Positions 53,733 through 63,071 of a stretch of DNA of 64,000 nucleotides are shown piece by piece. The notes below the pieces were generated by a model, which saw nothing but the letters and a program-made list of their open reading frames with translations, was not told where the DNA came from and did no database searches. Location: NCBI GenBank assembly GCA_024640305.1, contig JAHEFG010000044.1:1-64000 (forward strand), given 5' to 3'. The DNA is from Gammaproteobacteria bacterium. Its GTDB lineage: Bacteria > Pseudomonadota > Gammaproteobacteria > Steroidobacterales > Woeseiaceae. The stretch's first letter is position 1; every line of letters begins with the position of its first letter. The position numbers and the translations under genes are program-made.

Positions 53733-53756
53733 GGTAACATGGTAACAAAATAACAC
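53733..53756. promoter_or_regulatory. Repeated GGTAACA motifs in a divergent intergenic region
   Basis: GGTAACAT and GGTAACAA are adjacent 8-bp copies, followed by TAACAC. They lie between the small - strand gene (53711) and the + strand winged-helix gene, so they could control either. Confidence 0.4.
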
Positions 53757-53821
53757 AATAAATGGCAAATCGAGTACTATTCATTTTACTGGCGCTGCCT
53801 GCATTGCACGGAAACGCTCAC

Positions 53822-55726
53822 ATGCCAAGCAAGAACGAATTACAGAAGGGTTTCAGGATAGGCGACTGGGAGGTCTTGCCTGGCCAGGGCATTCTCCGCT
53901 GCGGCGATGAGGAAGAAAGGCCTGAGCCAATGGTCTTCGAGGTCCTGATGGCGCTCGCAAGCCGTGATGGCGAACTTGTCACGCGACAGGAGCTAATTGA
54001 CGAAATCTGGGACGGGCGGGCAACCAGCGATGAGCCGATAAACCGGTGCCTGTCGCAATTGCGAGGGCATCTCGGTGATCGCGAGCGACCGTACCGGTAT
54101 ATCGAGACGCTTACGCGGCGGGGATATCGGCTCAGTCAAAAGGTCCGCCTCAACGAGCCGGACATAGCTGATCACAATCAGGTCGTTCGAGTAGATCGAG
54201 TCCGAAATCATGGGCAACTCTGGATTCTAATTGGCGCGATCGTTGTCATTGTAGCGATTGCAGCCATTATTCGCGGCGGCTCGGTTGCCAATGTCGAGGA
54301 GTCCTCTGGCGATGGCGAAGTTCGCTCAATCGCGGTGCTTCCGTTTGACAACCTCAGTGGCGATGAAAACGATCAGTACATCGTTTCGGGATTCAAGGAA
54401 GAACTGGTGCATACGCTGCACTCGATTCCCGGGTTCGCTGTCAAACCTGGGCGCGTTACCTATCCTGATATGGAAGTCCCTTCGATCGCGCAAATTCTCG
54501 GCGTTGATGCGGTGCTCTTTGGTGCCGTGCAACGCGATGGCGATATGTTGAAAATCAATTACAACATTGCCAGTCGGGTCGACGGTATCAACCTCGCCTC
54601 CGGTAGCATCACCGGGCGTCTGATCGACTTATTCGGGCTGCACGAACGTCTGGCATCGATGGTACGCGACGACGTGTTGGGTGAGTCCCCACAGCAACTT
54701 GTTTCGAGAAGTCGACCCGCCAGTTACGAGGCATACGATCGCTACCTGCGAGGGACCTACGCTTTAGATCACCGCTTCACGCAGGACAATCTCGAAGCAT
54801 GCATTGATTTATTCGAAGAGACGATTCGGCTGGATCCGCAGTTTGGACCGGCCTATTTATTGCTGGCGACAGGTTACGCAGTCATGCCGGATTATCGTGA
54901 CACGCCGCACGAAGAAAGCTACAAACTTGCCATAGAGACAGTTGAGCGAGGTATTGCGGTTGACGACAGCATTCGGGATGCCGCGAGTGCCGTGTTTGGC
55001 TACGTCTATCAAAAACAAAAGAGATGGGCAGATGCAGAGGAAGCGTATTTGCGCGCCATATCGGCTCAGGTTGTCGACTCAAACGCCTTCAACTGGTATT
55101 CGCGCATGCTGGCAAGCGTCGGACGACGAGACGACGCGTTGCGGCAAATATTGTTGGCACAGAAAATGGACCCGAGCTCCGCGCTGATTAACAGCCGGGT
55201 TGGCGTTGTGTACGCGTGGCTTGGTGATGCGAAGCGGGCAGCTGAATATTTTGAGCGATCGACTCAGCTAGGCGGTGGTGGCGCGAATCAATTATTCGCC
55301 AGTGCGCTGCTGATGCTTCGGGAAGGCCGATTGGAAGAGGCAAAGATGATGTCGCGGTTGGCAACATCGGGCAACGGCGAGTCGTCGGATTGGGTAGACC
55401 CGGTATTTGCTGCGCTGAGCGACCCGTCCAGGCGCGATACAGCGATTGCTGCGATTGAGTCGGCTGAGTTGTCCAAGCATTTGGACCCGAGGGTTAATGT
55501 GGTTCTCAGAACCATGTTTGGCGATATCGATGGGGCCATGAAAATGGCTAAAGTGCTCGCGCAGCCGGATGCGACATTTGAGTTCGACATGTTGTTCTTG
55601 CCTGAGTTGCTGCCGTTGCGTCAACACCCTGACTTCCTCGATTTAACGCAGAAACTCGGCATTCAGTCCTATTGGCAGGACAACGGTTGTGTCTGGCTTG
55701 ATGACTCGATTAGTTGCCCGGACTAG
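53822..55726 (+). CDS. Winged-helix (ToxR/CadC-type) one-component regulator with TPR domain
   Basis: 634 aa from ATG 53822, preferred because the DNA-binding domain must be cytoplasmic; a start at 53762 would add a hydrophobic leader. Residues ~10-105 are a Trans_reg_C winged helix (FRIGDWEVLPGQGILRCG; RRGYRLSQ). Membrane helix near residue 135-155 (WILIGAIVVIVAIAAII). The periplasmic part starts with SIAVLPFDNLSGDENDQY, a TolB-N/adenylate-cyclase-type block, then TPR-like repeats from ~320. Senses an envelope signal and binds DNA. Overlaps arfB by 4 nt, tail to tail. Confidence 0.88.
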   Translation: MPSKNELQKGFRIGDWEVLPGQGILRCGDEEERPEPMVFEVLMALASRDGELVTRQELIDEIWDGRATSDEPINRCLSQLRGHLGDRERPYRYIETLTRRGYRLSQKVRLNEPDIADHNQVVRVDRVRNHGQLWILIGAIVVIVAIAAIIRGGSVANVEESSGDGEVRSIAVLPFDNLSGDENDQYIVSGFKEELVHTLHSIPGFAVKPGRVTYPDMEVPSIAQILGVDAVLFGAVQRDGDMLKINYNIASRVDGINLASGSITGRLIDLFGLHERLASMVRDDVLGESPQQLVSRSRPASYEAYDRYLRGTYALDHRFTQDNLEACIDLFEETIRLDPQFGPAYLLLATGYAVMPDYRDTPHEESYKLAIETVERGIAVDDSIRDAASAVFGYVYQKQKRWADAEEAYLRAISAQVVDSNAFNWYSRMLASVGRRDDALRQILLAQKMDPSSALINSRVGVVYAWLGDAKRAAEYFERSTQLGGGGANQLFASALLMLREGRLEEAKMMSRLATSGNGESSDWVDPVFAALSDPSRRDTAIAAIESAELSKHLDPRVNVVLRTMFGDIDGAMKMAKVLAQPDATFEFDMLFLPELLPLRQHPDFLDLTQKLGIQSYWQDNGCVWLDDSISCPD

Positions 55727-56151
55727 TCGTCCCGAACCCTGCTTCTGGATTGCTTCAGCTGACCTTGCCGACGTTTGTTTTCGACGCGTTTCTTTTTTGC
55801 ACTTTTAGTAGGAAGTGTCTTCTTGCGTGGTTTTTTCTCTATCAACGCCAGTTGAATGAGTTCGGTCAATCGCTGCATGGCGGCTCGGCGATTACGTTCC
55901 TGGGTTCGATGTTCTTGTGCCTTGATGACCAGCACGCCGTCAGCAGTGATGCGCTTGTCTCCAAGAGCCAGCAGTCTTGACCTGATAGCGTCGGGCAGCG
56001 AAGGGCTATTGCGTACATCGAAGCGAAGGTGGATGGCGGAAGCTACCTTGTTGACGTTCTGTCCTCCGGCGCCCTGTGCGCGAACGGCGGAGAATTCGAT
56101 CTCGGAGCCAGGAATAGATATTTCGTCGGAAATGATGACGTCGTCGGACAT
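55723..56151 (-). CDS. arfB: Alternative ribosome-rescue factor ArfB (YaeJ)
   Basis: 142 aa from Met at 56151. GGQ motif in VRAQGAGGQNVNKVASAIHL at ~25-44 and a basic C-terminal tail (KKPRKKTLPTKSAKKKRVEN) that enters the mRNA channel of stalled ribosomes. Hydrolyses peptidyl-tRNA on non-stop complexes. Typical length. Divergent from the MFS gene, 18 bp apart. Confidence 0.93.
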   Translation of the reverse strand: MSDDVIISDEISIPGSEIEFSAVRAQGAGGQNVNKVASAIHLRFDVRNSPSLPDAIRSRLLALGDKRITADGVLVIKAQEHRTQERNRRAAMQRLTELIQLALIEKKPRKKTLPTKSAKKKRVENKRRQGQLKQSRSRVRDD

Positions 56152-56169
56152 AGTGCGCATTATACGGCC

Positions 56170-57366
56170 ATGCAACGCCGCAATTTAATCCTGCTTGTAT
56201 GCTGCCAGCTGATCTCAGCTACCGGCTCCATCGTGTTCGTCACTCTCGGCGGCATAATTGGCGCAACGCTCACAGAAAACCTGGCGTGGTCGACGCTTCC
56301 CATTTCAGCCATGGTTCTTGCCACGGCCGCGACGACCGTGCCGGCCACGTTGTTGATGCGCAGGATTGGCAGGGGAGGCGGATTTGCGATGGGCTCAATT
56401 TCTGCGGCACTAGGCGTTTCGGTAGGAGCCTGGGCTCTGTATCGCTCGAGTTTCGTCTTGTTTCTGGTCGCTGCCATCGTGTTTGGCGTGAATATGGCTT
56501 TTACTCAACAGTACCGCTATGCCGCTGCAGAGAGCGTTCCGGCAAGGTATGTACCACGGGCGATATCTTTCATTCTGCTCGGCTCGATAGGTGGCGCATT
56601 CCTGGGTCCGGAAATCGCTATCCGCAGTCAGCATTGGATAAGTGGAGTTCCATACGCCGGCGCACTGATTTTTCTTGCGGGGCTATACATCGTGCAGGCT
56701 GGCCTTTTTTCGTTGCTGCAGGCGACCGCAGTGCACGGCGAAGTGGATCTGGGTAAGGCTAATCGCAAACTTAAGGAAATAGTCAGGCAACCTGTGTTTG
56801 TTGTCGCAGTGATGGGCGGTACGGCCGGATATGGTCTGATGACGTTGGTGATGACGGCGACACCACTAAGCATGCACATCAATGACGGCTTTTCTGTAGA
56901 AGAAACAGCCCATGTTATTCGCACGCATGTTCTTGGCATGTATTTGCCTTCGCTTGTTTCCGGGTTCCTGATCGAGCGTCTCGGTGTTGTCCGCATGATG
57001 TTTGTCGGGGCCATAGGTTTGCTCGCGACTTCTGTAGTCGCGTTGCAGGGACAGACGGTCATGCACTATTGGTGGGCGCTGCTGCTGCTCGGGGTTGGCT
57101 GGAACTTTCTCTACATCGGCGGGACGACGATGCTGACTTATACATATTCCATTGCGGAACGCTTTCAAGCTCAGGCTACCAACGAGTTCCTCGTCTTCGG
57201 TACATCTGCAACGGCGTCATTACTCGCCGGAACCGTCATGCATTACTTCGGATGGGGTCGCCTGATGCTGATCCCGATTCCGATACTTATTTTGGTATGT
57301 ATCGCGCTCATTGCGGTGCGAAATGATGAATTATTGCGACGCGGCAAGAGAGTCGCAGCAGAGTAG
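56170..57366 (+). CDS. MFS transporter
   Basis: 398 aa from ATG 56170 (MQRRNLILLVCCQLISATGS); the frame is open further upstream but overlaps arfB. Twelve predicted helices, with a cytoplasmic loop near residue 195-210 (GEVDLGKANRKLKEIVRQ). Resembles MFS permeases of the YeaN/YcaD-like groups. Substrate unknown. 6-12 bp before the decarboxylase gene, so possibly functionally linked. Confidence 0.85.
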   Translation: MQRRNLILLVCCQLISATGSIVFVTLGGIIGATLTENLAWSTLPISAMVLATAATTVPATLLMRRIGRGGGFAMGSISAALGVSVGAWALYRSSFVLFLVAAIVFGVNMAFTQQYRYAAAESVPARYVPRAISFILLGSIGGAFLGPEIAIRSQHWISGVPYAGALIFLAGLYIVQAGLFSLLQATAVHGEVDLGKANRKLKEIVRQPVFVVAVMGGTAGYGLMTLVMTATPLSMHINDGFSVEETAHVIRTHVLGMYLPSLVSGFLIERLGVVRMMFVGAIGLLATSVVALQGQTVMHYWWALLLLGVGWNFLYIGGTTMLTYTYSIAERFQAQATNEFLVFGTSATASLLAGTVMHYFGWGRLMLIPIPILILVCIALIAVRNDELLRRGKRVAAE

Positions 57367-57372
57367 GTAGTT

Positions 57373-58746
57373 GTGCAAATGAAGAATGAGAGAACCAGAA
57401 CGCTGCTTGAGGATGCTGCGCAGAGAGGAATAGCGTACCGGGAATCTTGTGACGCGCGGCCCGTGGCGCCGTCTGCGGCGGCAATTGATGCCACCAGTCG
57501 GTTTGTGGAGCCGCTGCCCGAGAACGGAGCGCCAGACGAAGAAATCCTCGCACTGCTAGACGAAGTGGGTTCGCCAGCAACTGTCGCAATGGCCGGTCCG
57601 CGTTTTTTTGGTTTCGTCATTGGTGGGTCACTGCCTGTTTCCGTTGCGACAAATTGGCTTGCAACGGCCTGGGATCAGAACGTTGTAATGCACGAAGTCA
57701 CACCAGCGACCGCGATGTTAGAGCAGGTAGCCCTGAACTGGCTGGTCGACGTGCTTGGCTTGCCTGGTGGCACAGGTGGTGGCTTCGTAACCGGCGCGAC
57801 TGTCGCCAATTTCACGGCACTGGCGGCCGCCAGGCATCGTGTATTTGCAGATGCCGGATGGGACGTTGAAGCGGATGGCCTTATCGGCGCTCCGGAGTTA
57901 CAGGTAATTGTCAGCGAAGAGGCACATCCGACTTTGTTCAAATCTCTTGGCATGCTCGGTCTCGGTCGTGAGCGCGTGGTGCGCATACCTGTAGACGGGC
58001 AGGGACGCATGATCGCCGCAAAGATGCCTGCAGTCGACGGGCCCACCATAGTCTGTACCCAGGCCGGCAACATCAATACCGGGGCGTTTGATCCAATTGG
58101 CGATATTTGCGAAGCGGTCAAACCGTCAGGTGCCTGGGTTCATGTAGACGGTGCATTTGGGTTATGGGCGGCGGCATCGCCGCCGCAAGCGCATCTTGTT
58201 GAAGGTATGCAGAATGCCGATTCGTGGGCGACTGACGCGCACAAATGGTTGAATGTGCCTTACGACTGTGGCATTGCCTTTGTGCGAAATCCGCCCGACC
58301 TGGCATCTGCAATGGCAATAACGGCGGACTACCTGATCACAGACACCGAACACCGCAATCCGTCTGATTACACGCCGGAGCTGTCACGACGCGGACGCGG
58401 TATCGATGTATGGGCGGCGTTACGCTCTATGGGGCGAAGCGGGGTGGCCGAGCTGATCAGTCGATGCTGCCGGCACGCAACGAAATTCGCGGCGGGGTTC
58501 AGCGCGGCTGGCTTCGATGTACTTAACGACGTGGTCCTGAATCAGGTGTTGGTATCATTTGGCAATGATGTGACTACTCGTCGAGTCATCGACGAGATTC
58601 AACGCGAAGGCACCTGTTGGTGCGGGGCGACTGTCTGGCAGGGTAAGACTGCAATGCGAATCAGCGTTAGCAGCTGGGCCACAACGGAAAGCGACGTCGA
58701 GATGAGTCTCGACGCTATGCTTGAAGTTGCCAGGCGGGTGACGTAG
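57373..58746 (+). CDS. PLP-dependent group II decarboxylase-like enzyme
   Basis: 457 aa from GTG 57373; ATG 57379 is equally possible. PLP motifs: GGFVTGATVANFTALAAARH (phosphate loop), VSEEAHPTLFKSLGML, WVHVDGAFGLWAA (Asp for the ring N) and the Schiff-base Lys in SWATDAHKWLNVPYDCG near residue 292. Fits the aromatic-amino-acid/glutamate decarboxylase superfamily; substrate not readable. Probably in an operon with the MFS gene, which could move substrate or product. Confidence 0.88.
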   Translation: MQMKNERTRTLLEDAAQRGIAYRESCDARPVAPSAAAIDATSRFVEPLPENGAPDEEILALLDEVGSPATVAMAGPRFFGFVIGGSLPVSVATNWLATAWDQNVVMHEVTPATAMLEQVALNWLVDVLGLPGGTGGGFVTGATVANFTALAAARHRVFADAGWDVEADGLIGAPELQVIVSEEAHPTLFKSLGMLGLGRERVVRIPVDGQGRMIAAKMPAVDGPTIVCTQAGNINTGAFDPIGDICEAVKPSGAWVHVDGAFGLWAAASPPQAHLVEGMQNADSWATDAHKWLNVPYDCGIAFVRNPPDLASAMAITADYLITDTEHRNPSDYTPELSRRGRGIDVWAALRSMGRSGVAELISRCCRHATKFAAGFSAAGFDVLNDVVLNQVLVSFGNDVTTRRVIDEIQREGTCWCGATVWQGKTAMRISVSSWATTESDVEMSLDAMLEVARRVT

Positions 58747-58763
58747 TTACAGCGGCTATGTTA

Positions 58764-58784
58764 TTGAAACCTAGGGAGTTTCAA
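58764..58784 (+). terminator. Hairpin after the decarboxylase gene
   Basis: TTGAAAC-CTAGGGA-GTTTCAA, 7-bp stem, 17 bp past the stop, followed by CCGTTTTG. AT-rich stem with a short T-run, so a weak terminator at best. A second inverted repeat, CAGCCTG/CAGGCTG (58813-58840), lies further on, before soxX. Confidence 0.4.
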
Positions 58785-58944
58785 CCGTTTTGAAAACAAA
58801 TGGCTTAGGTATCAGCCTGCCTGGCTGTCGCAACAGGCTGCATATCACGGATCACACGGTATGCGTGGCGGAATAATTCTGATGCGTAAATCGTCTTTTA
58901 ATGTCTTGATGGCAAACTAACGTCGCCTTTCCTCGAGCAATTGC

Positions 58945-59295
58945 ATGGCATCGAAAAGTCAGTATCCAATCCTTCTTGTGCTCTTGTTTTTCTGCGGTTA
59001 TGCAGGTTCTGCGAATTCTGACGACCAGGTAGCGCAGGGAAAGGCGCTGGCAACAGATAGATCCAAAGGAAATTGTCTTGCTTGCCACATGATTGAAGAC
59101 GGAGTGCAGCCAGGCAACATCGGGCCACCACTATTGGCGATGAAGTTACGATTTCCGGAACGGGATATGCTGAAGATCCAGGTATGTGACGCGACACTGC
59201 GAAATCCGAATAGCCGCATGCCGCCGTTCTGTCGCCACCGGATACTGTCGGAAGAAGAGGTTGAGTTGATTGTCGACTACCTCTATACATTGTGA
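58945..59295 (+). CDS. soxX: Sulfur-oxidising protein SoxX (cytochrome c)
   Basis: 116 aa with signal peptide (ILLVLLFFCGYAGSANS). Heme c site CLACHM near residue 49, GNIGPPL, and the Met ligand region NPNSRMPPF. With SoxA it forms the cytochrome that couples thiosulfate to SoxYZ and takes two electrons. First gene of the sox cluster. Confidence 0.93.
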   Translation: MASKSQYPILLVLLFFCGYAGSANSDDQVAQGKALATDRSKGNCLACHMIEDGVQPGNIGPPLLAMKLRFPERDMLKIQVCDATLRNPNSRMPPFCRHRILSEEEVELIVDYLYTL

Positions 59296-59324
59296 TGACG
59301 ATTCAGGTTTACGGAGAGTTCTAA

Positions 59325-59777
59325 ATGCATGTAGGAAGAAGGTTATTTTTGAGCGGTAGCGTGGCGTTTGCTGCACTGGCCGCCTTTCCCAGGAGGCTCT
59401 TGGCGGCTGCATGGCCAGACAAGGCTTTCGCGGCAACTGCGGCTGGCGAGGCGATGATCAATCTGCTCGGCACTGATCAGACAATTCCTACGGATCAGAT
59501 TACGTTGAAGGTGCCGGAAATCGCCGAAAATGGCGCGGTGGTGCCGGTCACGATCAGTACCAGCCTTGAGAATGTCGAGTCCATCAGCATTGTTGTCGAC
59601 AAGAACCCACGACCAATGGCGGCAACATTTGAAATTCTGCCCGGTACGCTGCCGGATATCTCAAGCAGAATAAAGATGGGCCAAACATCTGATGTCAGGG
59701 CAGTTGTCAAAACAGACCATGGACTTTACAGCGCAGCGAAGCAGGTCAAAGTGACCATCGGCGGTTGCGGTGGATAA
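59325..59777 (+). CDS. soxY: Sulfur carrier SoxY
   Basis: 150 aa. Tat signal GRRLFLSGSVAFAALAAF and the C-terminal swinging arm IGGCGG, whose Cys carries the sulfur intermediates. GGAGAG ribosome site. Works as a heterodimer with SoxZ in the periplasm. Confidence 0.97.
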   Translation: MHVGRRLFLSGSVAFAALAAFPRRLLAAAWPDKAFAATAAGEAMINLLGTDQTIPTDQITLKVPEIAENGAVVPVTISTSLENVESISIVVDKNPRPMAATFEILPGTLPDISSRIKMGQTSDVRAVVKTDHGLYSAAKQVKVTIGGCGG

Positions 59778-59789
59778 GGGAGATAAGTA

Positions 59790-60104
59790 ATGGCGAGCAA
59801 TATCAAGATAAAGGCCAAGCTTTCCGGTGACATCGCTGATGTAAAGAGCCTGATGCTGCACCCTATGGAAACCGGTTCGCGCAAGGATCCGGACACGGGG
59901 GAGTTGGTTCCAATACATCACATCACTCAACTTACATTCACAAATAACGATAAGACTGTAATGGTCGCTAATTTCAGCACGGCAGTGTCGAAGAACCCGT
60001 TTTTTGGATTCAAGTTTCGTGGTGCGAAAGCTGGTGACACGCTCAGGGTCGGTTGGGTGGACAACCTGGGCGGCAGCGATGAAATTGAAACCGTGTTGAA
60101 GTAG
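59790..60104 (+). CDS. soxZ: SoxYZ complex subunit SoxZ
   Basis: 104 aa, no signal peptide (exported with SoxY through Tat). Family motifs LMLHPMETGSRKDPDTGELV near residue 24 and FFGFKFRGAKAGDTLRVGW near residue 72. GGGAG site 12 nt after soxY. Confidence 0.97.
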   Translation: MASNIKIKAKLSGDIADVKSLMLHPMETGSRKDPDTGELVPIHHITQLTFTNNDKTVMVANFSTAVSKNPFFGFKFRGAKAGDTLRVGWVDNLGGSDEIETVLK

Positions 60105-60119
60105 AGTTCGGCGCCCCAC

Positions 60120-60959
60120 ATGAGAAAAGCAATCGCTGCTGTGGTTTTGATTGGTACCACATTGCTCATGTATCAGACTGTCTTTGCCGGAGCCGAAGAG
60201 GACCGCCTCGCATTTGTTAAGTATTACAAAACGCGGTTTCCGGATATTCCCTTCGCGGAATACGCAAATGGTATTTACGCGATAGATAGTGATGCGCGCG
60301 GGCAGTGGCTGGAAATAGAAGAATTCCCACCGTACGAGTTCGCCGTTGAGCAGGGGCAGGAGTGGTGGGAGGCCGTTTTCGAAAACGGCAAGACGCTAGC
60401 GGATTGTTTTCCACAGCAGTTGGATGAAATTCGCGTTAGTTACCCTCGACTGGACGAACGCCTTGGCGAAGTCGTGACACTTGAGATGGCTATTAACCAA
60501 TGCCGCACGGCGAATGATCAGCCCCAACTGACTTATGGAGGCGACGAGATCATCGACATCACGGCCTTTCTGGCCTACCAGGGTCGCGGCAAAGAACTTG
60601 AAGTTCGTGTGCCCGAAAACGATTCCCGTGCGTTGGCTGCCTATGAATCCGGAAAGCGCTTTTATTACAGCAAGCGCGGGCAACTCAACCTGGCATGTGC
60701 GGATTGTCATGTAACGTCGGTGGGACAACTTGTGCGAGCGGACAGGCTCAGTGCAAGCCTCGGTCACACGACGCATTTTCCGGTATACCGATCGAAGTTG
60801 GGTGGCATGATATCGCTGCATAAACGCTTCGCCGGGTGTGTGCGTGACGTTCGGGCGAAACCGTTCGCGCTGCAGAGCACAGAGTTCAGGAACCTGGAGT
60901 ACTTTCTGAGTTACATGGGGAATGGATTGAAGGTGAACGGCCCGGGTGCTCGTAAATGA
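60120..60959 (+). CDS. soxA: Sulfur-oxidising protein SoxA (mono-heme type cytochrome c)
   Basis: 279 aa with signal peptide (AVVLIGTTLLMYQTVFAGA). One heme site, CADCHVTSVGQ near residue 195, and the catalytic Cys region FAGCVRDVRAKPF near 240. The first heme site of di-heme SoxA is absent, with single Cys residues (LADCFPQ; INQCRT) instead that may form a disulfide. Joins thiosulfate to SoxY with SoxX. Confidence 0.95.
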   Translation: MRKAIAAVVLIGTTLLMYQTVFAGAEEDRLAFVKYYKTRFPDIPFAEYANGIYAIDSDARGQWLEIEEFPPYEFAVEQGQEWWEAVFENGKTLADCFPQQLDEIRVSYPRLDERLGEVVTLEMAINQCRTANDQPQLTYGGDEIIDITAFLAYQGRGKELEVRVPENDSRALAAYESGKRFYYSKRGQLNLACADCHVTSVGQLVRADRLSASLGHTTHFPVYRSKLGGMISLHKRFAGCVRDVRAKPFALQSTEFRNLEYFLSYMGNGLKVNGPGARK

Positions 60960-61252
60960 GAGTACTCGTGTCAATGACAGCGATGACGACGGTTCTTTTA
61001 TTACTGGTCGGCTGTGCATCGGATTTCGAAAAGCGATATGCAGAGGCAGAGCGCATGCGCATGCTGGCCGCCGACGCCGGGGCCGAATGGCTGCAAACCG
61101 AAAAACTGGTCAGTCAGGCAAAGAAGGCCGCAGCACGAGGCGACATGGAGCGCGCCAGTGCTCTACTCGAAATCGCTCAATTTCAGGCTGAGACGGCGAT
61201 AATGCAGGCGCAGCACGAGGCTGATGCATGGGCGGGCCGCGTCGTTCAATGA
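60956..61252 (+). CDS. soxK: SoxXA-binding protein SoxK-like lipoprotein
   Basis: 98 aa, ATGA overlap with soxA. Lipobox LLLLVGC near residue 20, then an alpha-helical, Ala/Glu-rich mature part (KRYAEAERMRMLAADAGAEW; SALLEIAQFQAETAIMQAQ). Size, helical content and place right after soxA fit the SoxXA-binding protein (SAXB/SoxK) that activates mono-heme SoxXA. Confidence 0.75.
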   Translation: MRVLVSMTAMTTVLLLLVGCASDFEKRYAEAERMRMLAADAGAEWLQTEKLVSQAKKAAARGDMERASALLEIAQFQAETAIMQAQHEADAWAGRVVQ

Positions 61253-61295
61253 GGCGTCTTGAGCTACATCGAAATTAACAAAGTCGAGGTGCGGG

Positions 61296-63059
61296 TTGGA
61301 TAGACGAGAGTTCATTAGACTGCTGGCAATAGCTGGTATCGCCGCAGAAACGACAGGTTGCGTTGCCAGCCGAAGCTCCGGCCGATCTGACATTTATGCT
61401 GCTGCGCCTTTTGGCCAGGCAAGACTAATGCACTTTACGGATTGTCATGCGCAGTTACTGCCCATCTACTTCAGGGAACCCAACGTAAACCTGGGGTTTG
61501 GTGATGCATTTAACAGGCCACCGCACCTTGTCGGGCAGGCCTTGCTTGATTATGCCGGTATCCGACCCGGTACCGAGTTTGCCCACGCCATAAGTCACCT
61601 GGATTTCACAGCGGCGGCAAAGGTGTACGGTAAAGTTGGCGGCTTTGCGCATTTACGAACCTTGGTGAATCGCCTGCGACAGGAGAGCGGGCCTGATAAT
61701 TCCTTGTTACTGGACGGTGGTGACACCTGGCAGGGCTCCGGTACGGCCTACTGGACCCGCGGCCGCGACATGGTGGGCGCATGCAATCTATTAGGCGTCG
61801 ACGTCATGACAGGGCATTGGGAATTCACCTACCAGGATTCTGAGGTCATGCAGAATATCGGCGAATTCGAGGGTGAGTTTATCGCCCAGAACGTCCGTTT
61901 GACCGATGATGCCCTGTTTGATGGCGCGGCTGCGTATGACGAAGATTCCGGCCACGTGTTTCGTCCTTACACGCTGCGTAAAGTAGGTGGTCGAACGATC
62001 GCAATCATCGGTCAGGCCTTCCCGTATACGCCGATCGCCAATCCTTCGCGGTTCATACCTGATTGGACATTTGGCATTCGTGCCGACGAACTGCAGGCGC
62101 TGATCGACAGTATTCTCAGTCGGGACAAGCCCGACGCGGTTGTCTTGCTGTCACACAACGGCATGGATGTCGATCTCAAGCTTGCCCGCGTGGTGACGGG
62201 CCTGGACGCGATCCTGGGCGGGCATACACATGACGGTGTGTCTTCCCCAATCGTAGTAGAGAACTCATCGGGCAAGACGATCGTCACGAACGCTGGTTCC
62301 AATGGCAAGTTTCTGGGCGTTCTGGATTTTGATTTTGGCGCAAGCGGCGTGCGGGATTTTCGCTATCGATTGTTACCGGTGTTTGCCAATCTGCTGCCGG
62401 CCGATCCTGAAATGAGCGCCTACATTGACGGTGTGCGAAAGCCATGGTTGGACGCACTCGAAGAGCCGCTCGCGATTGCGGATCAGTTATTGTATCGGCG
62501 AGGTAACTTCAACGGTACGTTCGACCAGATCATTTGTGATGCGCAAAGGGCAGTAGGCGATAGCCAGATCGCTTTTTCGCCGGGATTCAGATGGGGGACG
62601 AGCGTTCTGCCCGGCGATACCGTGACCATGGAGCGGGTGCTCGACCAGACCTGTATAACCTATCCCGGAACCTACGTTCAGGACATGAGTGGCGAGCAGA
62701 TCAAACTGATCCTGGAAGACGTCTGCGACAATCTGTTTAACCCAGATCCTTTCTACCAGCAGGGCGGAGACATGGTTCGTGTTGGCGGGATGAATTATGT
62801 CTGTGAACCCAGGGCTGCCTCGGGGAGTCGCATTTCCAACATGACGCTGGAGGACGGGACTCTCGTTGATGCGAGCAAACGTTACCGGGTTGCCGGATGG
62901 GCAACGGTTGGTAGCGAGGCGCCGGGCCCGCCGATATGGGCGGTTGTGGCGACTTATTTGAAGGATCAGAAGGTCGCGCGCATCGATAAGCTGGATACGC
63001 CAGTGCTGAAGGGCGTCGGTGCGAACCCGGGTCTGACAGAGTATCCCGGACAATACTGA
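61296..63059 (+). CDS. soxB: Thiosulfohydrolase SoxB
   Basis: 587 aa, TTG start with a Tat-type leader (DRREFIRLLAIAGIAAETTG) followed by Cys. Di-Mn ligands: HFTDCHAQL, DGGDTWQGSG (Asp), GHWEFT (Asn replaced in context, His kept), LLSHNGMDVDLKLA and LGGHTHDG. 5'-nucleotidase-family fold. Releases sulfate from SoxY-bound thiosulfate. Normal length. Confidence 0.96.
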   Translation: MDRREFIRLLAIAGIAAETTGCVASRSSGRSDIYAAAPFGQARLMHFTDCHAQLLPIYFREPNVNLGFGDAFNRPPHLVGQALLDYAGIRPGTEFAHAISHLDFTAAAKVYGKVGGFAHLRTLVNRLRQESGPDNSLLLDGGDTWQGSGTAYWTRGRDMVGACNLLGVDVMTGHWEFTYQDSEVMQNIGEFEGEFIAQNVRLTDDALFDGAAAYDEDSGHVFRPYTLRKVGGRTIAIIGQAFPYTPIANPSRFIPDWTFGIRADELQALIDSILSRDKPDAVVLLSHNGMDVDLKLARVVTGLDAILGGHTHDGVSSPIVVENSSGKTIVTNAGSNGKFLGVLDFDFGASGVRDFRYRLLPVFANLLPADPEMSAYIDGVRKPWLDALEEPLAIADQLLYRRGNFNGTFDQIICDAQRAVGDSQIAFSPGFRWGTSVLPGDTVTMERVLDQTCITYPGTYVQDMSGEQIKLILEDVCDNLFNPDPFYQQGGDMVRVGGMNYVCEPRAASGSRISNMTLEDGTLVDASKRYRVAGWATVGSEAPGPPIWAVVATYLKDQKVARIDKLDTPVLKGVGANPGLTEYPGQY

Positions 63060-63071
63060 GGAGATGCTCGA

